A DNA stretch of 8,400 bases from an uncultured candidate division Zixibacteria bacterium (GTDB lineage Bacteria > Zixibacteria > MSB-5A5 > GN15 > FEB-12): assembly GCA_913009765.1 (NCBI GenBank), contig CAJVYT010000179.1:1-8400 (forward strand), in the 5' to 3' direction. This document shows positions 1 through 7,300 of the stretch, piece after piece. Both the position numbers and the translations under genes were made by a program. Below the pieces are notes generated by a model. That model worked only from the letters and a program-made list of their open reading frames with translations, had not been told where the DNA came from and did not search any database. The stretch's first letter is position 1. Each line of letters starts with the position of its first letter.

Positions 1-55
1 GATACGGCGACCACCGAGATCTACACTCTTTCCCTACAAGACGCTCTTCCGATCT
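1..55 (+). other. Illumina P5 adapter left on contig end (artefact)
   Basis: These bases match 55 of the 58 bases of the standard Illumina TruSeq P5 adapter/read 1 primer, lacking only the first three bases. There is one mismatch at position 39 (A where the adapter has C). The match ends exactly at the adapter's terminal GATCT, and genomic sequence begins at 56 with a T-run. This is sequencing adapter that was not trimmed before assembly, not biology, so the contig truly begins at about 56 and nothing can be inferred about what lies left of it. Confidence 0.98.
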
Positions 56-112
56 TTTTTCATATTTCACTCATCTCATTTTTAGTCATTAACATATAAT
101 ATATATATCTTT

Positions 113-973
113 TTACTTCAACAGAAGCATCTTTTTTGAGATTTCCATGTTTTGGGTGAATAGTTTATAAAAATAGACCCCCGAAGGTGCTGTTTTGTCG
201 TTGTCAGTCATACCGTTCCATGTTACCACATGATTTCCGGCAGAAATATTCTGTTGCAGCAACGTAGCAACCGACTCCCCGAGAAGGTTGTAAATTTTAA
301 TAGTTACATAAGACTTTTCAGGTACGCTAAACTCAATTGTAGTAGATGGATTAAATGGATTTGGGTAATTCTGACCTAATGAAAATGAATTAGGGAGAGT
401 AGTCCTGTCGTCAATTCCTAAAGAGACATCATAAAACCGTACTGTGAGTGAATCAGTAAAACCAAAAATTCCGGTAGTACCATTATGAGCTATAAAGGTA
501 TGCAGGGGAAGTGTATATGTGCCAACTGTAGAACAGACAATTTTATATTCTATAACTATAACATCGTTTGGCTGTATGAATAAATTATAAGTGCCGGTAG
601 TTCCCGGATAATCAAGCACCCAGTAATATTCTGAGTAGTTTGTAAATGCAGAACTTGATGTAGGAGACGGGTGATCATAATTGACTGCTATATTATTTAT
701 CGTAACCGAGTGGGAAATAAGAGAAAAATCATTGGGAAGGTTCTCGCAGAAATAAAAGCAGGTAAGGGCTGATGTTTCGTTGTTGGTGACAGTTCTTCTT
801 ATAATCAGCGTATCATCAATTGTCATTACAGTGTCGTTGAGAGTATAAACAGCACTTATAGAAACAGTCGCCGGATAGACAGTATCATCAACTGCTTTTA
901 CAATTGAAGCCGTACTTAGAAAGGTGATAATTAAAAGAACTAAAATTTTTCTATTTAAATGGCAAGTGTCCAT
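113..973 (-). CDS. Small secreted protein with C-terminal T9SS type A sorting domain
   Basis: This 286-residue exported protein is of unknown function. Residues 1-27 form a signal peptide: basic N7-K9, a hydrophobic stretch at 10-25, and likely cleavage after VKA at 27. Residues 28 to about 185 are beta-rich and Thr/Ser/Asn-rich, with cysteines at 72, 76 and 147. They resemble an extracellular Ig-like or DUF11-like sandwich, but I do not recognise a specific family. Residues 195-286 are a textbook T9SS type A sorting domain: the 'QNYPNPFNPST' opening, an 'IKIYNLLGE' strand, 'AGNHVVTWNG', 'PSGVYFYKL' and the terminal 'KKMLLLK'. In the FCB group such domains direct export across the outer membrane and surface attachment. 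The ATG overlaps the 3' end of the EpsI gene by 23 bp, which suggests translational coupling; GAAAG upstream is a weak ribosome site. It is the last gene before the contig end. The sorting-domain call is firm and the function of the N-terminal domain is open. Confidence 0.9.
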   Translation of the reverse strand: MDTCHLNRKILVLLIITFLSTASIVKAVDDTVYPATVSISAVYTLNDTVMTIDDTLIIRRTVTNNETSALTCFYFCENLPNDFSLISHSVTINNIAVNYDHPSPTSSSAFTNYSEYYWVLDYPGTTGTYNLFIQPNDVIVIEYKIVCSTVGTYTLPLHTFIAHNGTTGIFGFTDSLTVRFYDVSLGIDDRTTLPNSFSLGQNYPNPFNPSTTIEFSVPEKSYVTIKIYNLLGESVATLLQQNISAGNHVVTWNGMTDNDKTAPSGVYFYKLFTQNMEISKKMLLLK

Positions 974-1577
974 ATATTTCTTTCAGCATTAAGGTTTGAA
1001 ATTCTTCTAACGCTTTGAGGCTTTTGGGGTCATCTTTGGCAACAAAACGTACAAAGGCAATATCTCTCGGTTTAAAAGTAAGAGCAGAAAGCAGTTCATA
1101 CAATTTAAAAACATAATCATTGGCGGTTTCACCATAATTGGTAATATACCAAAAATCCATAACTTGCTTAGATTTGTGCATCTGCAACTGAAACCGTCCT
1201 GCCGGTATTACAGAGTTTTTATTTCTAATATTATTTGCAACGGTTTCGGTAATAACCCACCCTGACCCCGGAAGACAATTGCGGGGAGAGTGCGGACCGC
1301 CAAAAGCTGCCTCTGATGAAAAGAAATCAAATAACAGATGTATAGATATTCCTTCACTGTTTACATAAGTTGCCGAAATTATCGCCTGCGGGTTTAATAG
1401 CTCAAGTATTTGTGGGTCAAGAGTTTCTTTGGTTCCTTTCCAGTCACCTATTTCAAGGGGGAATGAATCAAAATTTACATTGCCGGCTGTCTCAGGACGG
1501 TAGAATTTAATCAGCAGCGTCATGGCAAATGTGAGAGCTATAACTATGAGTGAGATATAAAACGATTTCTTATCCAT
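951..1577 (-). CDS. epsI: EpsI-family exosortase-associated protein
   Basis: This 208-residue protein belongs to the EpsI/DUF3485 family, which occurs either as a separate partner of exosortases or fused to their C-terminus. One N-terminal membrane segment (about 6-24) would leave the remainder in the periplasm. The opening 'FPLEIGDWKG' (39-48) and the hallmark 'GGPHSPRNCLPGSGW' (93-107, with Cys101) are clearly visible. A later 'DFWYITNYGE' is also typical of the family. Length is normal for a stand-alone EpsI. The ATG at 1577 is preceded by TAGGAG with 10 nt spacing, inside the end of the exosortase gene; the two reading frames overlap by 34 bp, so they are almost certainly one transcript. 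The biochemical role of EpsI is not settled; it is required for exopolysaccharide production in methylotrophs and accompanies exosortase processing. The family call is secure. Confidence 0.95.
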   Translation of the reverse strand: MDKKSFYISLIVIALTFAMTLLIKFYRPETAGNVNFDSFPLEIGDWKGTKETLDPQILELLNPQAIISATYVNSEGISIHLLFDFFSSEAAFGGPHSPRNCLPGSGWVITETVANNIRNKNSVIPAGRFQLQMHKSKQVMDFWYITNYGETANDYVFKLYELLSALTFKPRDIAFVRFVAKDDPKSLKALEEFQTLMLKEIYGHLPFK

Positions 1578-2407
1578 CGTAAGATCGCTCCTAAAATTAA
1601 CATCATTATTAAAGCAGTGACAAATACCAGCAAACCGGAGAGTTCATGTAAAAAATCTTCAGCAAGTTCTTTACTAATAGCATAGGCACCAAGTGCGGTT
1701 GTAAAAATACGAAATATATTTGTCGCTATCGCTATTGGAATAGTTGCCAAAAAGAGAACTATTGGAAGAACTTTTCCGGGCATTTTTGTATAGGAATATA
1801 ACGCACCTAATGCTAAAAGAGTCATTAAAGACCGAAGTCCCGAGCATGCCTCGACTACCTCAAGACTATAATTTGGCAGAGCTATAATATTACCGTTTCG
1901 GGCAACCGGTACGCCGATTAACTGTAGAAGTCCAACTGTGACCTTTGTTGCAAGTAACTGCATTGGAAGAGTCGCAGCGTAATAAATAATCGACGGTATC
2001 GGAATCATAAAAAGTAGAAAGAAAAACGGAAACCACACCTTTTTGAAATTCTGACTACCGAGGGTATAAAAAACAAAACCCGAAAGAGCAGTTACAAATC
2101 CGACCCGAGTAGTGAAAAATTCCGATGCTGCTGTACCCAGTATAATCATTATAAGCCCGACAATAAAAAAGAATAATCCACCGGTTGATTTTTGAGCAGG
2201 GAAAACCAGCTCGTTTCTTTTTTTATAAAATAGATAGATAGCAATCGGAATAATAAAAAATCCATGTGAATAGTTATCATCATTCATCCAGTCAGAAATC
2301 AAATCGACAAAAATCTGTATATTTGTTATTACTAAAAGAAATATAACAATATACTGATATTTGAACTTTTTTATATGGCTGACTATTTTATCTTTTTCTA
2401 TCTGCAA
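1544..2407 (-). CDS. xrt: Exosortase (membrane transpeptidase/protease of the EpsH/Xrt family)
   Basis: This 287-residue polytopic membrane protein has about eight hydrophobic segments. Exosortases are the Gram-negative analogues of sortase/archaeosortase: they cut a C-terminal PEP-CTERM-like signal of exported proteins and transfer the protein to a surface acceptor. All family landmarks are present: 'DDNYSHGFFIIP' (43-54), the catalytic Cys188 in 'EACSGLRSL', Arg233 in 'NIFRI' and His254 in 'FLHELSG'. The triad is intact, so it should be active. Length is usual for a form without a fused EpsI domain; EpsI follows as a separate overlapping gene. The start chosen is TTG at 2407, because it lies 9 nt after AGGA and no in-frame ATG occurs before residue 41, which would delete the first membrane segment. 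I cannot assign a lettered subfamily. Its protein substrates are not in this window. Confidence 0.95.
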   Translation of the reverse strand: MQIEKDKIVSHIKKFKYQYIVIFLLVITNIQIFVDLISDWMNDDNYSHGFFIIPIAIYLFYKKRNELVFPAQKSTGGLFFFIVGLIMIILGTAASEFFTTRVGFVTALSGFVFYTLGSQNFKKVWFPFFFLLFMIPIPSIIYYAATLPMQLLATKVTVGLLQLIGVPVARNGNIIALPNYSLEVVEACSGLRSLMTLLALGALYSYTKMPGKVLPIVLFLATIPIAIATNIFRIFTTALGAYAISKELAEDFLHELSGLLVFVTALIMMLILGAILRWIRNRFISHS

Positions 2408-2424
2408 ACTTTTGTTTCCTAATC
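2395..2424 (-). promoter_or_regulatory. Ribosome binding site that fixes a TTG start for the exosortase
   Basis: On the minus strand, AGGAAA lies just upstream of a TTG codon (2405-2407), with 9 nt between AGGA and TTG. No ATG or GTG offers a better start that keeps the first membrane helix. A rare start codon at the head of the three-gene overlap would be expected to lower the translation rate of the first gene. Confidence 0.6.
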
Positions 2425-2554
2425 TGATTATTCTCTTTATATAGTTATCGTAAAATATAATTGTTTGATTGATAAAAAAATGTAAAATTTTTAATTTATT
2501 TCACCTTAGTTATCTGTTATATCTATTTAAACGAATATATAAGAGAAATAATAT
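2408..2554. promoter_or_regulatory. Divergent intergenic promoter region
   Basis: This 147 bp, strongly AT-rich gap separates the leftward exosortase operon from the rightward SGNH-protein pair, so promoters for both must start in or near it. On the plus strand a sigma-70-like pair is visible: TTGTTT at 2461-2466 and TAAAAT at 2483-2488, spaced 16 bp. For the minus strand I see several TATA-like hexamers but no convincing -35 partner. AT richness makes chance matches likely, and promoter rules in this lineage are unknown. No strong palindromic operator was seen. Confidence 0.4.
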
Positions 2555-3307
2555 ATGAGTAAAATTCTGAAAATAACCCTTATTCTGTCTCTAATCGCTA
2601 ATTGTGCCATATTTTATGTTGCGTATAAAGCTCATGAATATCGGTCACATATAAATTATTTTTTAGAAAAATACCGTCATATTTCTCAAGAATTTTCCGA
2701 ACGGGATCAGTTTAAATCAGAAAACCGACAATTCCAATCTGATACCACTATTTTAAACCGAATAATCTTTTTTGGTACGCAAGTAACTGTAAATTATAAT
2801 CTTCCTGCTTTTTTCCCTGAACCTGAATATAATGCTGTTAACCGAGGTGTCAGCAGTCAGAGAGTTGCAGGATACCTTCTGCGGTTTAAACCGGATGTTC
2901 TCGATTTGTCTCCCAAAGCGGTAGTTATAGAAATCAGTTCCTATAATTTTAGACCTGAAAATTCAATCAAAGAAATACAGGATTATACCGAACTTTTGGC
3001 TCAACTTTCCCGTTTTAATAAAATAAAACCGATTTTGACAACAGTGATAAAACCAAGAAAAGAGTTTGAGCAGGTTGTCGAAATAAAAGAGCTGGGTGAG
3101 TACAATGTTTTTGACTCTGTTGATACGTATAATGACTGGCTGAGAAAATATACCAAACAATATGATATACCGTTAGTTGACTTTGCTTTACTGTTGGGTG
3201 ATGAAAAATATTTTTTGAAAGAAAATCTTTCAGTTAATTTAGTTGAACCGAATGAAAAAGGGTATAAAATATTAACCGAAGCAATTAAAAAAGAATTAAA
3301 AAAATAG
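2555..3307 (+). CDS. Membrane-anchored SGNH/GDSL-fold protein with degenerate active site (probable pseudoenzyme)
   Basis: This 250-residue protein has one N-terminal membrane helix (about 4-24), a charged linker to about 68, and a domain that follows the SGNH hydrolase blocks in order. Block I is 'IIFFGTQVT' (70-78), where active enzymes read GDSIT. Block II is 'NRGVSS' (96-101), then 'LLRFKPDVLDLSPKAVVIE'. Block III is 'SSYN' (128-131). Block V is 'NLVEPNEKGYKIL' (228-240), where active members read D-x-x-H-P-N. Measured against the five catalytic positions, the nucleophile Ser is Gln76, the block II oxyanion Gly is Ser101, the Asp is Asn228 and the His is Glu231; only block III Asn131 survives. 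The reading frame is clean, so this is selected sequence divergence rather than a broken gene. The ATG follows a weak AGAG. The next gene begins 12 bp later. The fold assignment is from motif reading; loss of hydrolysis is inferred, and a binding or scaffolding role is possible. Confidence 0.75.
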   Translation: MSKILKITLILSLIANCAIFYVAYKAHEYRSHINYFLEKYRHISQEFSERDQFKSENRQFQSDTTILNRIIFFGTQVTVNYNLPAFFPEPEYNAVNRGVSSQRVAGYLLRFKPDVLDLSPKAVVIEISSYNFRPENSIKEIQDYTELLAQLSRFNKIKPILTTVIKPRKEFEQVVEIKELGEYNVFDSVDTYNDWLRKYTKQYDIPLVDFALLLGDEKYFLKENLSVNLVEPNEKGYKILTEAIKKELKK

Positions 3308-3319
3308 ATAGGCAGAAAA

Positions 3320-4141
3320 ATGAAAATTTTAACAGCAGTTTTAGTTATTTCAATTTTAGGGAACTTGGCAGGACTGTTTGTTTTGTATAAGTTTCAAAAA
3401 AAGAAGGCATATTTAGCTGTTTTGGAGCAGAGACTTATACAAAAAGATGAAACCCTCAAGCAAGTCAACAAACTACTCCCCAAAAAAATGGTTTTTTTAC
3501 ATCACTCGGTCGGACGTAACTGGCTGAATGACGGGCTACGTGAAGAGTTGATGTCTCGCGGAATCGCTGTGCAGTCTATTACCTACGGCGATGAAATCGG
3601 CGAAGAAACCGATATGAACAACTGGGTCCCGAAGTTTGAAAACAATATCGAACAGATTTTTGACTTTGGTTATAACGATTCAGAAACCCAAAATGATATT
3701 ATCATGTTTAAATCCTGTTTCCCAAATTCTGATATAATCGGAGCAGGTGACGAAAAAGGAAATCCATACCAACCCGAAAAAACTCTTAATAATTATCATG
3801 CGGTTTTTGATTCTCTAAAAACTATTTTTTCGGCACACCCCGATAAACAATTTATCTATGTTACATCTCCGCCTTTACATAAACTAAAAACAAATGCTGA
3901 AAATGCAGCCCGTGCCAGAGAATTTACAAAATGGATAAAATCTGACTTTGTAAAAAGATATAAAGATGAAACCGGTTTGGATAATTTTATAGTTTTTGAC
4001 CTTTTTGATGTTTTAGCAAACGATCAAAATGTCCTGAAAGATAACTATTCAGACCGCGAGGGCGATTCGCATCCAAATTATTTAGCAAACAAAACAGCCT
4101 CAAAATCGTTCATAAAGTTTTTAGAAGAGAACGATTTATAA
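3320..4141 (+). CDS. Membrane-anchored SGNH-like hydrolase/esterase with apparently intact triad
   Basis: This 273-residue protein has one N-terminal membrane helix (about 3-23), a Lys/Gln/Glu-rich, probably coiled-coil stalk (26-53), and a periplasmic domain. The domain opens with 'MVFLHHSVGRNWL' (57-69), in which Ser63 sits where the SGNH nucleophile is expected. It continues with 'NDIIMFKSCFPNSDI' (125-139), a block III-like strand with Asn136, then 'QFIYVTSPPL', and closes with 'REGDSHPNYLANK' (246-258), where Asp249 and His251 would complete a triad in a D-x-H spacing. I have seen this 'HHS...MFKSCFPNS...DxHP' pattern in uncharacterised environmental proteins but know no tested member. 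The substrate is unknown; an ester on an envelope or extracellular polymer is plausible. It starts 12 bp after the preceding gene, behind a weak AGG, so the two are co-transcribed. The terminator 34 bp after its stop closes the unit. Confidence 0.75.
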   Translation: MKILTAVLVISILGNLAGLFVLYKFQKKKAYLAVLEQRLIQKDETLKQVNKLLPKKMVFLHHSVGRNWLNDGLREELMSRGIAVQSITYGDEIGEETDMNNWVPKFENNIEQIFDFGYNDSETQNDIIMFKSCFPNSDIIGAGDEKGNPYQPEKTLNNYHAVFDSLKTIFSAHPDKQFIYVTSPPLHKLKTNAENAARAREFTKWIKSDFVKRYKDETGLDNFIVFDLFDVLANDQNVLKDNYSDREGDSHPNYLANKTASKSFIKFLEENDL

Positions 4142-4174
4142 TAAAAATTTTAGTTACAAATCAGAAAATTGTCT

Positions 4175-4213
4175 AAACAGCCGATATAAAGAAAGATATA
4201 CCGGCTGTTTTTT
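4175..4213 (+). terminator. Rho-independent terminator of the SGNH-protein pair
   Basis: AAACAGCCGATATA (4175-4188) pairs with TATACCGGCTGTTT (4197-4210) with a single A-C mismatch, closing an 8 nt purine loop. The GC-rich core (CAGCCG/CGGCTG) is followed directly by a six-T run (4208-4213). The complementary strand lacks a comparable T-run, so it should act only rightward. It lies 34 bp after the stop codon. Confidence 0.88.
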
Positions 4214-4261
4214 ATGAAAAAGTAGTTATAAAAAGCACATTTTCTGCTCTTTTTGCTTTGA

Positions 4262-4313
4262 TTATTGACAATAAACTGATATTGGTTATCTTGGATAAGT
4301 TATTAGAACCAAT
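4262..4313 (+). promoter_or_regulatory. Candidate promoter with overlapping palindromic operator for the M4 protease
   Basis: A perfect TTGACA (4265-4270) is followed after 16 bp by TATCTT (4287-4292), a 4/6 match to a sigma-70 -10 box. The -35 box lies inside the 13 bp palindrome TTATTG-A-CAATAA (4262-4274), and the -10 box inside TTATC-TTG-GATAA (4286-4298). A third dyad, ATTGGTT/AACCAAT (4281-4287 and 4307-4313), brackets the -10 and the likely start point. Such overlap would suit repressor control. The leader to the ATG would be about 65 nt. This is inferred from sequence only. Confidence 0.45.
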
Positions 4314-4353
4314 CAAATTACTACTGTAAAAAATGTTACTAAAAATAGACCTC

Positions 4354-4360
4354 TTGGAGG
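4354..4360 (+). promoter_or_regulatory. Strong Shine-Dalgarno sequence of the M4 protease
   Basis: TTGGAGG ends 4 nt before the ATG at 4365. It is the best ribosome binding site in the window and fixes the start of the protease directly ahead of its signal peptide. By contrast, the plus-strand SGNH genes have only AGAG- or AGG-like sites, which suggests that the protease is translated far more efficiently. Confidence 0.75.
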
Positions 4361-4364
4361 CTCC

Positions 4365-7300
4365 ATGAATCGCATCATTTATACTGTTCTATCGCTTTTG
4401 ATAGCTATGCCAACATCATTTGCGGCACTAAATAACAAGCAAATTTCCCCAATAGCAAAAGAAATCAAGATTTTTCATACTAACCCAAATGGTATACCAA
4501 CTGTTGTTGCGGGTGAGTTGCGTGACAAAGTTGTCAAAGGGGCTGAATTAAACGCCGTTCACGAATTCTTTGAAATAAATAAAGATATTTACAAAATACA
4601 ATCACCTGTCGATGAACTGTCTTTACGAAAGACAAAGGTTGATAACCTTGGAATGACCCACCTGAAACTACAGCAAAAATATAAAGGTCTTGTTGTTATC
4701 GGCGGCGATATCTCAGCTCATTTTAGAAACGACGGCATGCTGACTTCAGTAAATGGTACTTATAATCCGATTAAAGAGATGAGTACAGTTGCTCAAATAC
4801 TTTCATCCGATGCTCTTATTCGTGCTAAAGATGATTTACTAATTGATTTTGGTGAGGGAGTCCCTACAAAGCCTGAGCTTGTTATCTTTCCATGGCAGAA
4901 AGAAACATATCTTTGCTGGCGGTTTTTCATTATTTCAGATTCTCCTATGGGACGATGGGAATATTTTATTGACGCCAATACCGGAGATATTGTCTTCAAA
5001 GCAAATAGAATAATGAATGCCGAAGCTATCGGCAGCGGTACCGGTGTTATGGGAAATGTTTATAATCATATTGATACCTGGGATAATGGTTCTACCTTTG
5101 AAATGATTGATTATACCCGCCGTGCCAATAATAATATTCACGGACATGATGGACAGATGGCATCTAATGCATTTATTAGGACCTACCTTGCGACATCATC
5201 ACTTCCGGGCTCTGTGGCAACCGATGCTGATAATGTATGGGGTGATGATTCTACCTATACCTCAGCGGTTGACGGTCATATGTATTCAGCTTTATATTAT
5301 GACTGGGTGCTTCGAGAATTTGGTAGAAACAGTTATGATGATAACGGTTCTTCAATGAACATCTCAGTGAATTATTCTGCCGAGGGTGATAACAATGCCT
5401 ATTGGAACGGTTCTCAAATTGTAGTTTGGTCGTGGTCATCGGGCTGGCGTTCGCTTGCCGGGTGTCCTGATGTTATTGGTCATGAATGGGGACACGCAAT
5501 TACAGGTTCAACTTCTGCATTAGTATATCAACTTGAATCAGGAGCGTTAAATGAATCTTTTTCTGATATGATCGGTGCTGCCTTTGAATTTGCCCATGAT
5601 ACACTTGATACCCCTGACTGGTATATGGGGGAAAATGGGATAATTGGCGGAACCGGATTTCGTGATATGGTAGACCCGCACAGTAAAGGTGATCCTGATT
5701 ACTATGGTACTTCAGACCCATACTGGGTTGATGTTGTCGGATGTACGCCATCTAACTCAAATGATTGGTGTGGTGTACATACTAACAGCGGTGTTGGTAA
5801 TAAATGGTTCTCGCTTTTATCTGACGGCGGAGTACATAATTCTGTAACAGTCAACGGTCTGTCAGTTGATACCGCGATAGTGATTGCTTTTAGAGCAAAT
5901 ACAATTTATTGGACCGGGAATTCAGATTATTCCGAAGCTGCCGCAGGTACTATTTTAGCTGCTCATGATTTAGACCCCTCAGGCAACTGGGAAGCAGAAG
6001 TAATAAATGCATGGACTGCTGTGGGTGTTTCATTACCGGCACCTTCAATTATTTTTTCCTATCCAAACGGAACACCGACTACTCTGACTCCAAATGTTCC
6101 TGAAACTATTGATGTTACCGTTGCGACCCTTTACGGAGGAGAAGTTGTTCCGAATTCAGGACAAGTTTATATATCAATAAATGGGGGAACGTACCAAAGT
6201 TCTCCAATGACAGAAATTTCACCTAACAATTATCAGGCAACTCTTCCGGGTGTCAGTTGTGGTGATGTTGTCGATTATTATTTTTCTGCTGATTTAGTTG
6301 ATCCGCCAAGTACGTTTTTTGACGGTTCTGCTACTACACCATATACAGCAGTCCCACAAACAAATACTTTGACTGTTTTTCAAGATGATTTCGAATCTGA
6401 TTTAGGTTGGTCTATCTCCGGTGGTGACTGGGCAAGAGGAATACCTACAGGAGGTGGTGGAGCATACGGCAATCCCGACCCAACATCAGGAACTGTTGGG
6501 GCAAATGTTATGGGCTACAATCTTAGTGGAGATTATGCAAACTCTATTCCTGAGTATCATGTTACTTCTCCCGCTATTGACTGCTCATCATTAGAATCAG
6601 TACGATTACAATTTGACAGGTGGCTTGGTGTTGAACAACCGGCATACGACCACGCTTATATTAGAGTAAGTAATGACAATATAAACTGGACTACTGTATG
6701 GGAAAACGATGCTGAAGTTGCCGACAGTGCTTGGACGGCGATAGATTTTGATATTTCTGCTGTTGCTGCTTTGCAGTCTACTGTTTACATACGGTTTACT
6801 ATGGGTACATCCGATGGTGGTTGGACTTTCTGTGGTTGGAATATCGATAATCTTTATGTTATCGGCACAGAATGTACAATTACATCTGATTTAAGTATTA
6901 CAACAACGACACTTCCAGACGGAACAGTAAACATTCCGTACTCTCAGCAATTAACAGCAGCAAACGGCACAGGCACATTAGTATGGTCAGATAAAAACAG
7001 TGATTTAGTATCGACAGGATTAACTCTATCAAGTTCCGGACTACTAAGCGGTACTGTAACAAGTGGTCAAGTGATTTCTTTTACTGCGATGGTAACTGAT
7101 GATGTAATTTCTGCAGAACAGCTGTTAACTTTTACTGTTTTTCAAAGTATTACTATCACTCCACCGTCATTCCCCGACTGGACAGCCGGAGTTATGTTCT
7201 CAGAACAAATATCAGCATCAGGCGGTATCGGTACATTGGTCTTTACAGATAAAAATAATGACCTCAATGCATCCGGTTTTTCTCTATCGACAGCAGGGCT

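Larger units (their letters stand above)
4142..4364. other. Intergenic region with terminator, then protease promoter region
   Basis: This 223 bp stretch has no credible gene. From left to right it holds an intrinsic terminator for the SGNH pair (4175-4213), about 45 bp of featureless AT-rich sequence, a candidate promoter with a perfect TTGACA -35 box and overlapping palindromes (4262-4313), and a strong Shine-Dalgarno sequence for the protease. The boundary between the two transcription units is therefore well defined. Confidence 0.7.

Noticed and set aside
113..180. PEP-CTERM-like exosortase signal at the end of the small secreted protein
   Set aside because: The tail has no PEP motif, no terminal hydrophobic helix and no basic end cluster; it is a standard T9SS type A domain.
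2963..3160. Open frame on the minus strand, 65 codons
   Set aside because: It lies entirely antisense to the first SGNH-like gene, has no ribosome site I can see, and its translation is a low-complexity, Phe/Leu/Ile-rich shadow of an AT-rich gene.
4232..4256. Second hairpin after the SGNH terminator (AAAAGCA ... TGCTCTTTTT)
   Set aside because: The stem is only about 5 bp and AT-rich, and the neighbouring terminator at 4175-4213 already explains transcription ending.
4793..5751. Several 60-83 codon open frames on both strands inside the protease gene
   Set aside because: The M4 catalytic domain is unambiguous in the main frame across this whole stretch; the others show no motif, no start signal and unnatural composition.
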